This document shows, piece after piece, positions 21,243 to 32,900 of a stretch of 64,000 nucleotides of DNA (positions are counted from its first letter, which is position 1; each line of letters begins with the position of its first letter). The DNA comes from Capitella teleta (taxonomy: Eukaryota; Annelida; Polychaeta; Capitellidae). A program made the position numbers and the translations under genes. Under the pieces are notes generated by a model. The model saw only the letters and a program-made list of their open reading frames with translations, had not been told where the DNA came from and did no database searches. The stretch covers positions 248,229 through 312,228 of the forward strand of contig KB306104.1 of the NCBI GenBank assembly GCA_000328365.1, read 5' to 3'.

Positions 21243-22430
21243 TATATACTAATATGCAGTGTGCATGTGTATATTATATATAGTCTTACCAGTATTACTC
21301 AGTAACAATCCTAATTTGATAAACGACCGAGTAATCCAGTCAAATGAGGGTTTGATTTAGAAGTAATCAGTATTGTCGCATATCTTTAGATATAGCGGTA
21401 TAAAATCTCGATTCATGCTTTTTTGTGGTGCTTGAGAGCTAGAAATACCAAGCAATGACTTTGATATACTAAGAACACAAACAAAAGGTTTTATTAACAA
21501 AAATCCCTCGAATGTTCTGTGGCCTACTCTATTCTATTTTCATTTAACAGACTCATAAAAACTCTCATATTTTTTTTTTTTCGTATATTTTTTTCTTTTT
21601 CGCAGGAGCACATCACTAGAATAATTATACTACCTTTTAATGTCCTTTCGGTAAACTCACTTGAGTCATTTAAACAACTTATCATTCTTTTTTAATTTGA
21701 GAAATATCGAACGTTTTTAATTTACAAATTCCATGTAAAATTGTATCTTATAGCGTCATACGGAAGGAGACACAGAGACTTGTGTCGAACTGAACACTAT
21801 ATATTTTATTAAAAGAGGGATCAGAGTTTATATAGGTTTGCAGGTATGGCTATTGAGTTATCGATAGTGAAATGAGAGTTGAGAAGTTCAGAGATGAGAT
21901 GAGATGAGATGAAACGCTACAATCTTATCTATTCTCTTTATATTTTTCTCATTTATATATTTTATGTAATGTTTCGATTGTAATGGCTATATGTCTGAAA
22001 ACAGCTATTGCTGATGCCACCTGCCAAACAGAACTCTCAATCTCTCGCCTGTGGGGAGTCCAAAGGAATGAACTGCTCAAATTTGCGTGTTGTATCTCTG
22101 GGGGATGCCCCTGAGGATATATATTATGTAGTGATGAACTCAAGTATAAAATATTCATAGAAGAAAGAAAACAGAAGGAAAAAAAAAACAAAAAAAAAAC
22201 AAACAAAAAACAAAACACTGGGTCGATTAACAGTTGAACCGATGGATGCATTAGCAGCATCAACGCATGCAGAAATTATATCATGATGAAATCGCGAAAT
22301 GAACTCGCGTCGAGTGAAGGTGATCAACACATATTACATCAGAACATTCACCCGCACAATAAGTGAGGTTAACACAAGATAACAGATCATTCAATGCAAG
22401 CTTGTAATTTACAATCTGATCATTGCTGGC
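21243..22430. other. Intronic or intergenic, simple repeats
   Basis: A short LINE-like tail (LPFNVLSVNSLESFK, about 21625-21690), a GAGAT repeat near 21893-21911 and an A-rich tract near 22165-22215. Nothing else recognised. Confidence 0.35.
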
Positions 22431-23550
22431 TGATTATGAAGGTACTCTTAACGATTCTGGGTGTCGATTACAGATTCCAGATCCTTTAAAAGAGGTACAA
22501 AAAGACATTGATTGGATCGTGATCCGAGAAAATATCAATGTCATGCAAAAGTACAGAAACTTAAATTTCATGATGGTACACAAACGAGAGAAAAATAAAC
22601 CCATAAATAATATACAGGCAAATGTCTTTTAATGCAGCAAAGTGCAAGGTTTTAACTATTACTCGTTCACGCCACCCTTTTAAATATAAATCAAATATCG
22701 ATGGTACTGTGGGTAAATTTAAAGATTTGGGAATTACTTTTAATTGCAACTTAAAGTCTACTTCCCATATTAACTCCATCACCTGTAAGGCAAACAGACT
22801 GTGTGGCATTATAAAAAGAGCCATGCATTGGTTTTAACGCACCTCGCAATGTAAAAATGCAACTGTATAAAAGTCTAGTTAGACCAAACCTCAAGTATGC
22901 TACTCAAGTTTGGTCTCCACATTTTAAGAATGAAATTTTATCCATTGAGTCTGTTCAGCGAAGCATGTCTCGTTTTATTTTAAATTACCCTAACTCTTCT
23001 GATGTTGACCGATGTGCTGTTTTATAATTTTTACCTTTATCTTATCGCAGAAAGGTGTTTGATCTTGTTTTCATTTATAAATGTATTCATAATTTATTTG
23101 ATGTAGATTTTAGTAGTGAATTTTCCATAACAAATGTCAATACCTCACTCAGATCTGCTTACAGTGGCATTCTTTTAACCAGTTCTTTTACTCGTGCGGA
23201 ACATTTCAAATCATTTTATTTTAATCGCATGCCTCATTTATGGAACATCTTACCTTTTGATATTCGAATGTCGCATTCTCTGACTATTTTCAAGACCAAA
23301 CTATTTGATTTTTATCGTTCTAAGTTGTTTATCTCATTATAGCATTGATGCACCATGTTCTTTTACCAGTACTTGCCGTTGCACCGGCTCCTACCATCAA
23401 GCTTGATTTTATAACGATAATGTTCCATGATTATGATTATCTATTACGATTGTTTATTGCAGGCATCCTTGTTTGGGCACCTGTGCCTTTTATGCCTCTT
23501 GTGTTTTTTACATGAGTTTTATAAATAAATAAATAAAAATAAATAATAAC
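22431..23550 (+). mobile_element. CR1-like LINE 3' part
   Basis: Broken frames encode MSFNAAKCKVLTIT, DLGITFNCNL, LVRPNLKYATQVWSP, IESVQRSMSRFILNYP, LSYRRKVFDLVFIYKCIHN and FKTKLFDFYRS, the order seen C-terminal to the RT palm in CR1-like elements. About 100 bp are inserted near 22515-22620, and a stop and frame changes interrupt it. The tail is AAATAAAT repeats (about 23520-23545). Confidence 0.8.
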
Positions 23551-24484
23551 TGATGATAGCATCACTTTGATAAGTATTGACAGAAATGCGCCTTCGGATA
23601 CTGGATAGTCGATATGCATACTCAATTACATCTGTAATTAAGCCTACTAAGCCAAAGACATAGGGGTTCAATTCCGCTGGATGAATATATACTTTACATA
23701 AAGTATATATTAACCAAGGTCGAGACAAGGATGAATGTGTTCATGTACATATTTATAGTACGTATTGATAATAGTGCCGGCTGATTGCACGATAAGCAAT
23801 TTAAGTACAAGAAGCTGGTAAATTTTACACAAAGCAGATCAGATAAGGCCATTAACATCCCTGGGAAGTCATCTTTACATCTCCCATATAACAAGTCCCA
23901 GGGTGGAAGGGGATTATACACAGGATAAAATATTTCTCTAGCCATGATCCACCTCTACTCAGGAGATCATAGCTGCATGTTCTCAATACTCAGCTATACG
24001 TTAGCACATTTGGCTGCCAGACATCACAAATACTATAATCACCTTCGATCAACCACCTGACCGCTGGACTCACTCTCGAGAAACTCAATCTCGTACAAGC
24101 TGAACCCAAACCCAACTGCACTGTTTGAATACACAGATTTAATGTGGAAGTCGGATAAGCCCCCTCTAGTTCACATCAACACGGAACATGTACAAAATAA
24201 ATCCTCTGGTTGCATCATCAGTGAATCTCTCCATAAGAACTAAATAAGGTTACATTTTGAATGGAATAGGTTTGCTTCACCTCGTGTTACGTACGAACAA
24301 AAGCTTCTACCTATAAGGTGATATATGCCGATCGGAGGCTGGGATCACACTGCAGAGGTATGGAAATGCACTGTGGTTTTGATGGGTATTCAAGTGGTTC
24401 CTCCATCAAAGACAGCACTTCTCCTCCTTTTTCAGATTACAACCAAGGGACTCCTCTATCGCGTGTTCCAATGAGCCATCGTAT
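23551..24484. other. Intronic or intergenic, nothing recognised
   Basis: No supported gene or repeat family. Confidence 0.35.
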
Positions 24485-24595
24485 TGCCAGCGTTTTTTGT
24501 TTTGTTGTTGTTGTTGTTGTTGTTTTTGTGTGTGTTTTTGTGTGTGTGTGTGTGTTTTTTGTTTTTTGTTTTTTTTTTTTTTTGGGGGGGGGGCA
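24485..24595. repeat. TTG, TG, poly-T and poly-G simple repeats
   Basis: Low-complexity run ending in a G tract, 100 bp before the assembly gap; it probably contributed to the gap. Confidence 0.95.
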
Positions 24596-24698
24596 AGAGT
24601 AGTGCCCTCCTCTCTCAGGGGAGTAAGAAAGAACGCCTCTTTGGCATGATCCCTGACGAGCTCAAGAGATTGGGATGCAGGGTTCTCCAGGCTGAAGT

Positions 24699-24748
24699 NN
24701 NNNNNNNNNNNNNNNNNNNNNNNNNNNNNNNNNNNNNNNNNNNNNNNN
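24699..24748. other. Assembly gap (50 N)
   Basis: Exactly 50 N, a conventional placeholder length, so true distance and content are unknown. Confidence 0.99.
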
Positions 24749-24765
24749 AGTATTTTTCTTATGAT

Positions 24766-24985
24766 ATGTAAGTCTTTTGACGTAAAATGCTCATATTTAG
24801 ACGCATCGAGCAATTATTCTGACGTTTCCGGATATTTTCACTCCTGTGCTTAATTAGACTCTACCAGAAAATGTTCAGGTACATATATTGGAATGCTTTA
24901 CGTCATGTCTGATATAGATCTTCATTTTGATATACTGGTTGCCTATGTTTGGACGGTAAACTCACCTTTGGTGTAATTAAGGCAA
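24766..24985 (+). repeat. Unclassified dispersed repeat, copy 2
   Basis: Aligns in inverted orientation with 9246-9478. Confidence 0.65.
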
Positions 24986-25585
24986 CTTAATAGCAGAAAA
25001 ATAACTTTCCCGACGCCCGATTTTGGTAAACTTTTGTTTCCTCCAATTAATAGCATACCAAAACCTACCCTAAATCTCTGAATAACTTTTTGTTGCAATT
25101 TTTTTGGGTTAAACCACAGATATACCCAACTAATTGAGATTAATTACAATATGATTTTTTTCCCCAGCAAAATAATCCTAAGTGAGTGTAGTGCCAGATT
25201 AATTATCGAGATCGAGAAGAAAGTGACATTTTAAAGCTCTAAAATTTTATATCCGATGCCCGCTATATTTTATAATTAGATGAATCAAAATCAAAGAACA
25301 ACTGGGGTTTGTGGCGTGTAAAAAAAAAAAAAAAAAAAAAAAAAGCAAAAGAAAAAAGCAAAGGAAAAAGCGAACCCAGCCATCGAATCTCTTTTTTATG
25401 GCAGGATTTGTGGCCCAGTTTCCAACATTAGCATTCTTTTGCTGACCGTATAATGTATGTATTATAATAACTACACGTACTTTGTAGGAGGTCAGTTAGT
25501 ACGGTGATTAACTGCCCGTATTTCCTTCTTCGATTAACACTCGTTCTGAGTTCACAAACTCATGCTTTATTTCCTTCTTCTACAG
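24986..25585. other. End of 5 kb intron of the unrecognised gene
   Basis: Non-coding, with a poly-A tract near 25321-25344. It ends in a strong pyrimidine-rich acceptor TTTATTTCCTTCTTCTACAG. Confidence 0.4.
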
Positions 25586-26360
25586 TGGCGCAAATCGTGT
25601 GCATGTTGTATGAAGAAGCCAGAGGAGCCTCCCCCGGACAACATCCTTGTGGACGTGGAGAGAATTCCGCTTTTGGGCGAAGATAACGAAATGTTGAAGT
25701 TGGACTTGGGGGAGATATTGGACGCAGGGGGAAAACTGAGTGATGTGGAACCGAAAGAAGAGGAGGAGGTGGTTGGGGAGGGGGTATCGAAGATAGGGGA
25801 GGATGGGGAGGTGATTGAGGAGCCTGAGGTAGGGGAGTATGGGGAGGAGGAAGAGACGGCAGAAGATAAGATGGAAAATATGGAAGAGGCAACAGGGGTG
25901 GATGGGGACAAGGCTGAAGAAGACGAGGAGACGATAGGGGAGAAGAAAGGAAACACGCGAGAAGCAACAGGGGTGGGCGCGGAAGCTGTGGGGCAAGATG
26001 GAGAGACAATAGGTGAGGACGGGCAGGCGGCAGAGAAGAGAGCAGTAGGAGATGCTGAGGTGAAAATCGAAATTGGCAGCGTCGACCACGTCACACCTGA
26101 AGGCGGAAAACTTCAAGCGTCGCCGAAAGGGGGCGTTGCGGTGGATATTCCCGAAGATCACGAAGGAGGAACGCCGAAAGAGGAACCGAATAAGGAACCG
26201 AAGAAGAGAGCAAAAGGCGGAAAGGTAAAGGGAGATAAGGACAGCGGTAAGAAATTGAAGAAGAAAACAAAACGCGGAAAAGTAAAGGGAGATAATGACA
26301 GCGGTAAGGAATCGAAGAAGAAAACAAAAGGCGGAAAAGTAAAGGGATATAAGGACAGCG
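25586..26360 (+). CDS. Unrecognised gene, acidic then Lys-rich repeat exon
   Basis: Starts after a strong acceptor in phase 0 with WRKSCACCMKKPEEPPPDN, continuing the Cys-rich character of the previous exon. Residues from about 30 to 165 are Glu/Gly rich (EEEEVVGEGVSKIGEDGE); the end consists of a 19-residue, 57 bp repeat (K-x2-KTK-x-GKVKG, then D-x-DSGK). The frame stays open to a TAA at 26405-26407, but a donor at GCG/GTAAGG ends the exon in phase 1 and fits the acceptor at 26528. Probably an intrinsically disordered tail. No homologue recognised. Confidence 0.5.
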
Positions 26361-26528
26361 GTAAGGGCAGGGACAAGGGAAGGGATAAGGGAGGGAATGA
26401 GGGATAATGAAGGGGTAAGGGATAAGGGAGGGAGTAAGGGGTATAATGGAGAGGTAAGGGATAAGGGGGAGGATAAGGGGTAAGGGATGGGGTAAGGGAT
26501 AAGGGAGAGAATAAGGGAGGGGTTTCAG
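26361..26528 (+). repeat. Purine-rich GGGATAAGG minisatellite in a short intron
   Basis: Irregular units of GGGATAAGG and GGGGTAAGG containing many GTAAG words, ending in GGGTTTCAG. It may supply many decoy donors. Confidence 0.6.
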
Positions 26529-26575
26529 GTGACGAGACAGGAAAATATGCGAGAACTGAGGGCAGCGACGACTAA
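26529..26575 (+). CDS. Unrecognised gene, candidate last coding exon
   Basis: After TTTCAG the phase-1 frame reads (G)DETGKYARTEGSDD and stops at TAA 26573-26575. Its hydrophilic composition matches the preceding exon. Inferred from phase and splice signals only. Confidence 0.4.
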
Positions 26576-26861
26576 GAGGACGACGATAGCAGCTGAAATA
26601 CACACCCTTGAATCCTTTCTTTGTCAATTGTTATTCTACGTGTTTTCGGTGCAGTACAATTATGACACACGATGCACACAAATATTGTTCTGTTGGCCGA
26701 AGCGTATTATGAGTAAAAGACGAAATGTGGCGGATCCTGAAGGTCGAAGCAAATCCTGAAGATCGAAGCAAAGTGCTCCCGTTTAATTTGGACGCAGCTT
26801 CCGAAGGCGTTTTCCTCATTGGAGGCTCCGATGGAATACAAGAAGTGCTTACGTTTCTGAT
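26576..26861. other. 3' flank of the unrecognised gene
   Basis: No gene and no AATAAA seen. Confidence 0.3.
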
Positions 26862-28028
26862 TACTTAGGTGCAAAAGAAACGCAACGATCCATAATAGGC
26901 TTAATAATTAGTTAATCCATATTTGGATAACACGGTGCACAAATCTATTCTCTTTATTTTCAAACCGTTCGCGATCAAGAATTGATTTTCTTTCGCAGCC
27001 AATTCGTGAACCACGGTAAATTTAATTTCGAGTACTCCTATAACAAGATGACTTTGATAGACAATGAAATTGACTGGAACGATACTCTAACGAGTGCTAT
27101 GCTCAAAAGCAATCAGAATTTTGAAGAAAAAAAATGCACTCTGGGAAGGCTGACGATAGTATCCAGAAGCCTTCTATAGCATGGAGTTGATTCAAGAGTC
27201 ACAAACCACCAGATAGGATACAATGTATCCACCACACAACAAATGCGTTATCAAGCAGAAAAAGAACAGGTCTACCTTGGATTGACTCCGCTCTGGATGC
27301 CTAAAAGTGACAGCAATCCGACTGGACTGACACATCCGGCGAGCTCAGGGCCATGACTGTTTAAAGACAGCCATATTTACTGAATGTGCGACAGGGGAAA
27401 AATGCGGCCGACCATTATCTGTAGAGAAAATTTTGATATCGGCTCAGGTAGGGAAGATAGAGGGCCCAGATCCCCTTAGAAGACCCCAAATCCGAGTTAC
27501 GAATATCCAGATATCCGACTACTAGTATTACAACAAAATAATGCTCAGCCATACCTCGCTATGGTCATCACAGACTTCTTGAAGCAGGAGAATGAACTCA
27601 CGATTTTGTCATTGTTGGCATATCGCAACATTTGTCACCGAAAGAACATTTATGGGATAAACTGAAGTCAGCAATACCTCACCGCCTCCCGTCTCTCCAC
27701 AATAGTAGAGAACTGATTCAAAGCTGTAACAACATCCCACAGGGCAGGGTTGAGAGTCTCATGGAGAAATTTGGCCCGAAATTCCTTTCATGTGTTATTG
27801 GCGTGTGAGTCATAGGACTACTTGGAATATCTGACCATGAAAATCGAACATTTTTATTTTTTTGACCTCTTGTCGATTGTTCCTCCAATTCCATTTGTTT
27901 TCTTTGAAATTTCTGGAGTATGTGAGCAACTGTTTTAATTTATCACACACAATTCGTGTCTATGCAATGCATACCCAGAATGTGGTGTTTGCCTAACCAA
28001 AGAGATGCGTTTCTTTTGCACCTAAGTA
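26862..28028 (+). mobile_element. Complete but degraded Tc1/mariner transposon
   Basis: TA target duplications (26862-26863, 28027-28028) flank an element of 1163 bp with inverted repeats CTTAGGTGCAAAAGAAACGC at 26864 and its complement at 28007-28026. Broken frames encode the transposase end (HLWDKLKSAI, NNIPQGRVESLMEKFGP). Stops and frameshifts abound. Size and TA target match Tc1/mariner. Partner copy at 6370-7035. Confidence 0.88.
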
Positions 28029-29656
28029 TATATTCCTCATTGATACAATAAATAATCGATTTATCAAGGTTCAAATTGAACGTTTCCTGAAGGTTTCAAA
28101 AATTAAAAGGTTAGTGACGGCAATAACATAGTATCTTCCATGGAAGCGTGTATGCTGTACATCCTGTTCCTGCCTGTTCATTTATGGCTTTCTGACAATA
28201 TACGGCTCAAGAAGCTACTGGGTATCGGTGCAACTAGCTCAATGTGAACCCAGTTCGTATAACTGAGATAACTCTTCATAATATAAGCAGCAAATTAGCC
28301 TGCAATTTAAGCCTTTAATTAATTCGTATGGTGTGTGTAAAATAATGAGTATAATTAATGTCTACTCGTTGGACTGAGGCTGGTTTATTCAATTGCGAAA
28401 AACATTAGGAGAGAACATTACCTATCATTTGAGGAAGTGACCCAATCAGTCCAAAATAGAAAATGTAACATGAAGCTAATTTCAGAAATAGAAATGAGTT
28501 TATCAAGAGTGGGAACCACTTACATGGATTGGAATCAGTTAAGTGCCTCAAATTTCTGTTCTATCTGGTCCTATTGGTCACTCAATTGAATATCAATTGT
28601 ACGTGAAAGCAAAACAAAAAGCCAAATATTTTTAATAATAATAATACGAATTTTTATTTCAGTTTTACTTCAAGTAAGCAAATTTCTCATTTCGCGAAAA
28701 AAAAAAAAAAAAAAAAATGTTACTGAATAATTAAGTGGAATCTGAACTGACGGCACGTTACAAAAATAATTAAAAATCGTTCATTAATTAATTTAACCCA
28801 AAAACCTAAGACTTGAAAATCCGCTAATTGACCGGATGAGGATGAGAAGAGCGGCTATTTACAACACTGGTCATCTGTCCAGTATCGTCCTTTCAACTAA
28901 AGCTTATTATCACAGCAAGGAGCAGTTAAAAATATTGGCGAAAAAAAGACATTAGGATAATTTCTCCAGGAGCGAGGGGAGAATTTCCATCGGAGGGGAA
29001 CGGGACTAGCAGGAGAGGAAGAGCGTTGAAGCCCGCGTCTGCTATGTCCCCAGGATCCCGCTCCAGACTCCGATGAAGATTTACCTCGACTCAAGGAAAG
29101 TCATGAGATCCGAGAGCAGAGTGGGAGGATGTCCCCAGCGCCCACTCTGCCCTGAGGAAGGACTATTTATGGCACACGTCACTTACAGCGGAAGCGTTGG
29201 ATCTCTGCCATCGAAACAACAAACACATTCTCACGGAATGAAGATTCATTAGTGAATACACGGGACTTCAAAGAGCTACTTTTTTTTTTCAATTAGTAGC
29301 AATTAGCAAAAAAAAATTAAAAATGAGCAATGAGTTCGTTCAGATGAAGAATGAATGAAGAAAATGGAAAAAAAAAAAAAAAATCTGTACACAAACTTGA
29401 TTGTACAGGGCAACTCTCGCTCTTCCCATTTGAACTTTCAACCCTTAGATAAATAAGCAGCGTAAGAAATTATAAAACATGAAGCCTTTCTTCATATACA
29501 GAAAACAGAACGAAAAAAATGGTTCAGACTTCGTCACAATGATATCTAGAAGTATGTACACGGTTCAATAATTTCACAAATACATCCATAAGTATTACCA
29601 TTATTTACAGCCGTTTTCTTTAAGATAATCATACAAAGGAGACTAGGAGATTCAGT
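28029..29656 (-). other. 3' UTR and flank of the spectraplakin gene
   Basis: No coding exon supported. The 3' UTR presumably occupies the upper part. Possible reverse-strand AATAAA signals (TTTATT on plus) lie near 28656 and 28381. A Ser/Arg-rich minus frame at 28897-29094 is noted but not supported as an exon. Confidence 0.4.
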
Positions 29657-29985
29657 TTACTTCATGAGCGGGGACTGTCGTGGGGTTGTACGTCTCTTTG
29701 GCGTGGACGTGGACGTTGAGGGTTTGGGCAGTCGGCTGCTGGCCACGCCTGCAGTGGGCGTTGACCGACTGGACGAAGGTTTGGACAAGCTGCGCACTTG
29801 CGACTGCTGCGTCCTGTAGGTGACGGTGGTGGTGGCACGGCCGCCTGCCGTCTTGGTCTCCTTCTTCATGGTTGTGTGCACTTCTGGGGCATCTGATGAA
29901 TCCGAAACGTCGCTGCAGACGCTCGGTGGTCGGGAGCTGCGACTGCTGGCACGCGAACTGGGCCGACTGCTGGTCATGCTGCTTC
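29657..29985 (-). CDS. MACF1/DST: Spectraplakin last exon
   Basis: Phase 1 to stop (TAA, 29657-29659): [55 protein letters not shown] and RQSPLMK. It corresponds to the GSR-repeat and SVCSDV region of MACF1; SRLPKPS is an SxLP-type EB1-binding-like motif in a basic Ser context. Confidence 0.9.
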
Positions 29986-32900
29986 CTGTGAATATTATAT
30001 CGGTGAGCAAGGTCATGGAAAGGTAAGATGAGGTCATACCTGGACTGACGAGGTCATGGCGGCTGAGAGGAGTGCGCCCGGCTCCTCTGCCTCTGGGGGT
30101 CATGATGCTGCTGACCTCTGCGTCTGGACTGACTCGCGATCGAGGGGTCTGCTTCCAGGGCGTTGGGTACTGGGTCTTCTCTCTGATCTGCAGGGCACAA
30201 ATTAAATGATGAGCTCATGATTGTGTGAGAGGTGCTCCACGCAAAAGAACAACCACAAACGGACAAAGGAAGTTATAAAAAATAACAAAAAATGAAACAA
30301 ATTCAGTAGAAATTAAAAATGATGCATAAGAAATATATGCCCAAGACACAGTAAATGATGCAAACAAAGAAATAACCTCAATTCCACAGCCAAAGAAAAA
30401 TTCAAATTAAGCGTTTTTTCTCTCTCAGAAAAATGGACCAGTGAAGGAGCGAACAAAAGAGCGACCACATGCAGCACCTAATGACCTCCTTACCTCACTG
30501 GCATTCAACCTCCTTGGTACGCGTGACTGGGAGAAGTTACGAGGTGAAATCTCTGCAGGAAGACAGGGGGCAGGGTGCTTACCTTCATGATGGGCCCACT
30601 GGCGCTGCTGGACGAGTACCCGCTCCACGTGGAAGTTCCGCTGGCCACACTTCCCGTGTGGGAGCACGTGGGGCTGCGTCTCGCCAGGTGGTGTTGTGCG
30701 AGGGACGCTCCTCCGTGACCGTGCGCTGGACTGCTGCCCTTAGAACGGAATGTTGCCATCGCTTGTGACGCTCCCTCCGGCAGAATGAACTGCTCTCGCA
30801 GCTCCAGGTTCGTTCTTCCTTTGGCTGTGGAGAGGAAAGCAGAAGAGTGAATCCATGGGAATATGAGAGAATGGTGAAGAAAGGCAAGAGAAAGAGTGCT
30901 GGTACGGCTAAAAATAATATAAAGCAGAAATGAAAATGATGACGTGACCGAGAACTGAGTTTGAACTGAAGATGAATTAACTAAATTATATTAACTGAAG
31001 ATGATTCGAACTAAAGACATCCATGAAAACTGAAAAATAAAACTGAAAAAAAAAACAGGCAAAAGGAGAGGATCTGCAGAGAGAGCTGGAGAGAGTGAGA
31101 GAGAGGAAAGAGTGCTTGTGATCTACGCTCGTACGTGAGGACTCCCTGAACGACACAAGCGGCATGGACAGGCGTCTCGAGCACCTGCGAAGACCGCTGG
31201 GCATAGAGAGGCGCCGCGAGGAAGAAGGCAAAGCAGGGCAAGGCTCAAACGAATCAAAGTCGACATAGAAGAAGCCGTCTTGCGAGGCATCTTGGCAGGC
31301 TGAAAGTTCAGGCAGAGAAGCAGCGTAAACGATGAATAATCAACAAGGGTGAAAGCGAGGCTCTCTAATTATGATTGCAAGAAGCAAAAATATATAATCT
31401 GAATATGTAGCAGTAACAAATGCTTTCAATTTAAATCAATAATGCAGTATTATTGATGCATACAACAAAACATGCAATAATGAACACAATGCAGTACACT
31501 ATGACGTTTAAATAGTAAAACACACAAAACCTCAACCCATTCATAAGTAAACACAAATAAAATAAAATGAGTGATGAGTGGGGCTGTTGCATCACAGAGA
31601 GTGCACGAAGGTCGCAGGCAGTTCATTCCGGGGGGAATAAGGCACATGCCCACTGACCATGGTGGCGACACCGCGTGGTCACTATGGTGAACCGCGGCGG
31701 CATTAAACGTCTCTTTTTCAAGTACATTTGGCGACGCTTGCGCCATGGGCCAACTGGCGAAAATGAAAGAAATGTTGGTTGGGGGACTAACCAAGGAGGA
31801 AAGAAATGATACCCAAAAGATAAAGAAAACATCCCTTTCCTTGTCTATGATACACAATAAGGAAATGAAAAGATCACCGCGGAGATCCGTCAAATAAATA
31901 AGTTACTCACAGTACACTTTGGTGAGCTGCTGAAGCAGCTTCGAATGCGTGTCAGAATGGTCTGACGAACGAAACACATCAACATATCAATACAGGATTC
32001 CACAAAACTCAGCATCAAATTAAACCTCTCAGCATACACACCCCCCTTCCCGCCAAGTGAACAGAACAACAAAATAAATAATTAACAGACCTACAAAAAC
32101 TGAATTCAAAAATATTCTGGCTGGAAAACTTAGAAGCAATTTTGTTTGCGGTGACAACAGCAAGACATGACTACGGCAACAACACGCTATGTGAGAGGAA
32201 ACAGATTTTTTACCCGGATCCCCGAAGTAGACTGAAAAAACAAACGTGGATGAAGATGCACAAGTCTTGCATGTTTAGCCTTAATTAAGAGTATGCCTAA
32301 TCAAGCGACATTGACGAGGGTCATAGGTCGCGTACGTTGGTAGAAATAAAAGCAGCGAAGGCAAGAAACGAAGGCCTTACCTCTGCAAGGGTCGTTCTTC
32401 ACCAAGAATTCGTCGAGGGCAACCCAGCCGCCTCCCACACGCACCATCACTGTGCTTCGCAGAATACGGACAAGACGCAATTTCTGCGATTCACCAAACT
32501 GAAAAGGAGGAAATTATCCAATATGCCAATATATTCATTCTGATCATACTCGGTATTTTCCTTCTCCGATCTTGTGAATGAGGAACTGTTGGTTGCATGT
32601 GCATTGGTTGGCTTGGCGGGTCATTTCATCGTTGATTCGTTCCACTTCAGTTCCCGGTTTGGCCTGCAAGTGGGAAATGATTAAATTCACCATTTTGTTG
32701 ATTTAAGACTCACATCTTGGCGATCTGGTCTCAGAGCGGTGACAAACTCCTTGTAGTCGATGTAACCATCGCCATCACCGTCAAAGATGTCCGCAACGGC
32801 TTCCATCTCCATTCTTGATGTTGGAAATTCTTATTTGAAAGTAAAAAAGCAGACAGTCAGCAAATGAAAAACTGTACAAGTAAAGAAAATTAAGATAATC

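Larger units (their letters stand above)
30825..32380 (-). other. 1.56 kb intron between GAS2 and tail exons
   Basis: Phase-1 intron containing the three candidate cassettes. The remainder is unrecognised. Confidence 0.6.

Noticed and set aside
22515-22620. Separate small gene between LINE blocks
   Set aside because: Short insertion inside LINE sequence without coding features.
24600-24813. Frames running through the N gap
   Set aside because: Unknown bases and simple repeats; no support.
25567-26161. Minus-strand Ser/Pro-rich frames
   Set aside because: Antisense of a Glu/Gly-rich low-complexity exon; no splice support on that strand.
26091-26627. 178-codon minus frame rich in Pro, Leu and Tyr
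   Set aside because: Antisense of Lys-rich repeats and of the GGGATAAGG minisatellite.
28897-29094. Ser/Arg-rich minus frame (SRGKSSSESGAGSW) as an alternative spectraplakin last exon
   Set aside because: Composition is suggestive, but I found no acceptor in correct phase and it lies beyond the normal stop.
31450-31893. 147-codon minus frame in the GAS2-tail intron
   Set aside because: No splice signals in phase and no similarity.
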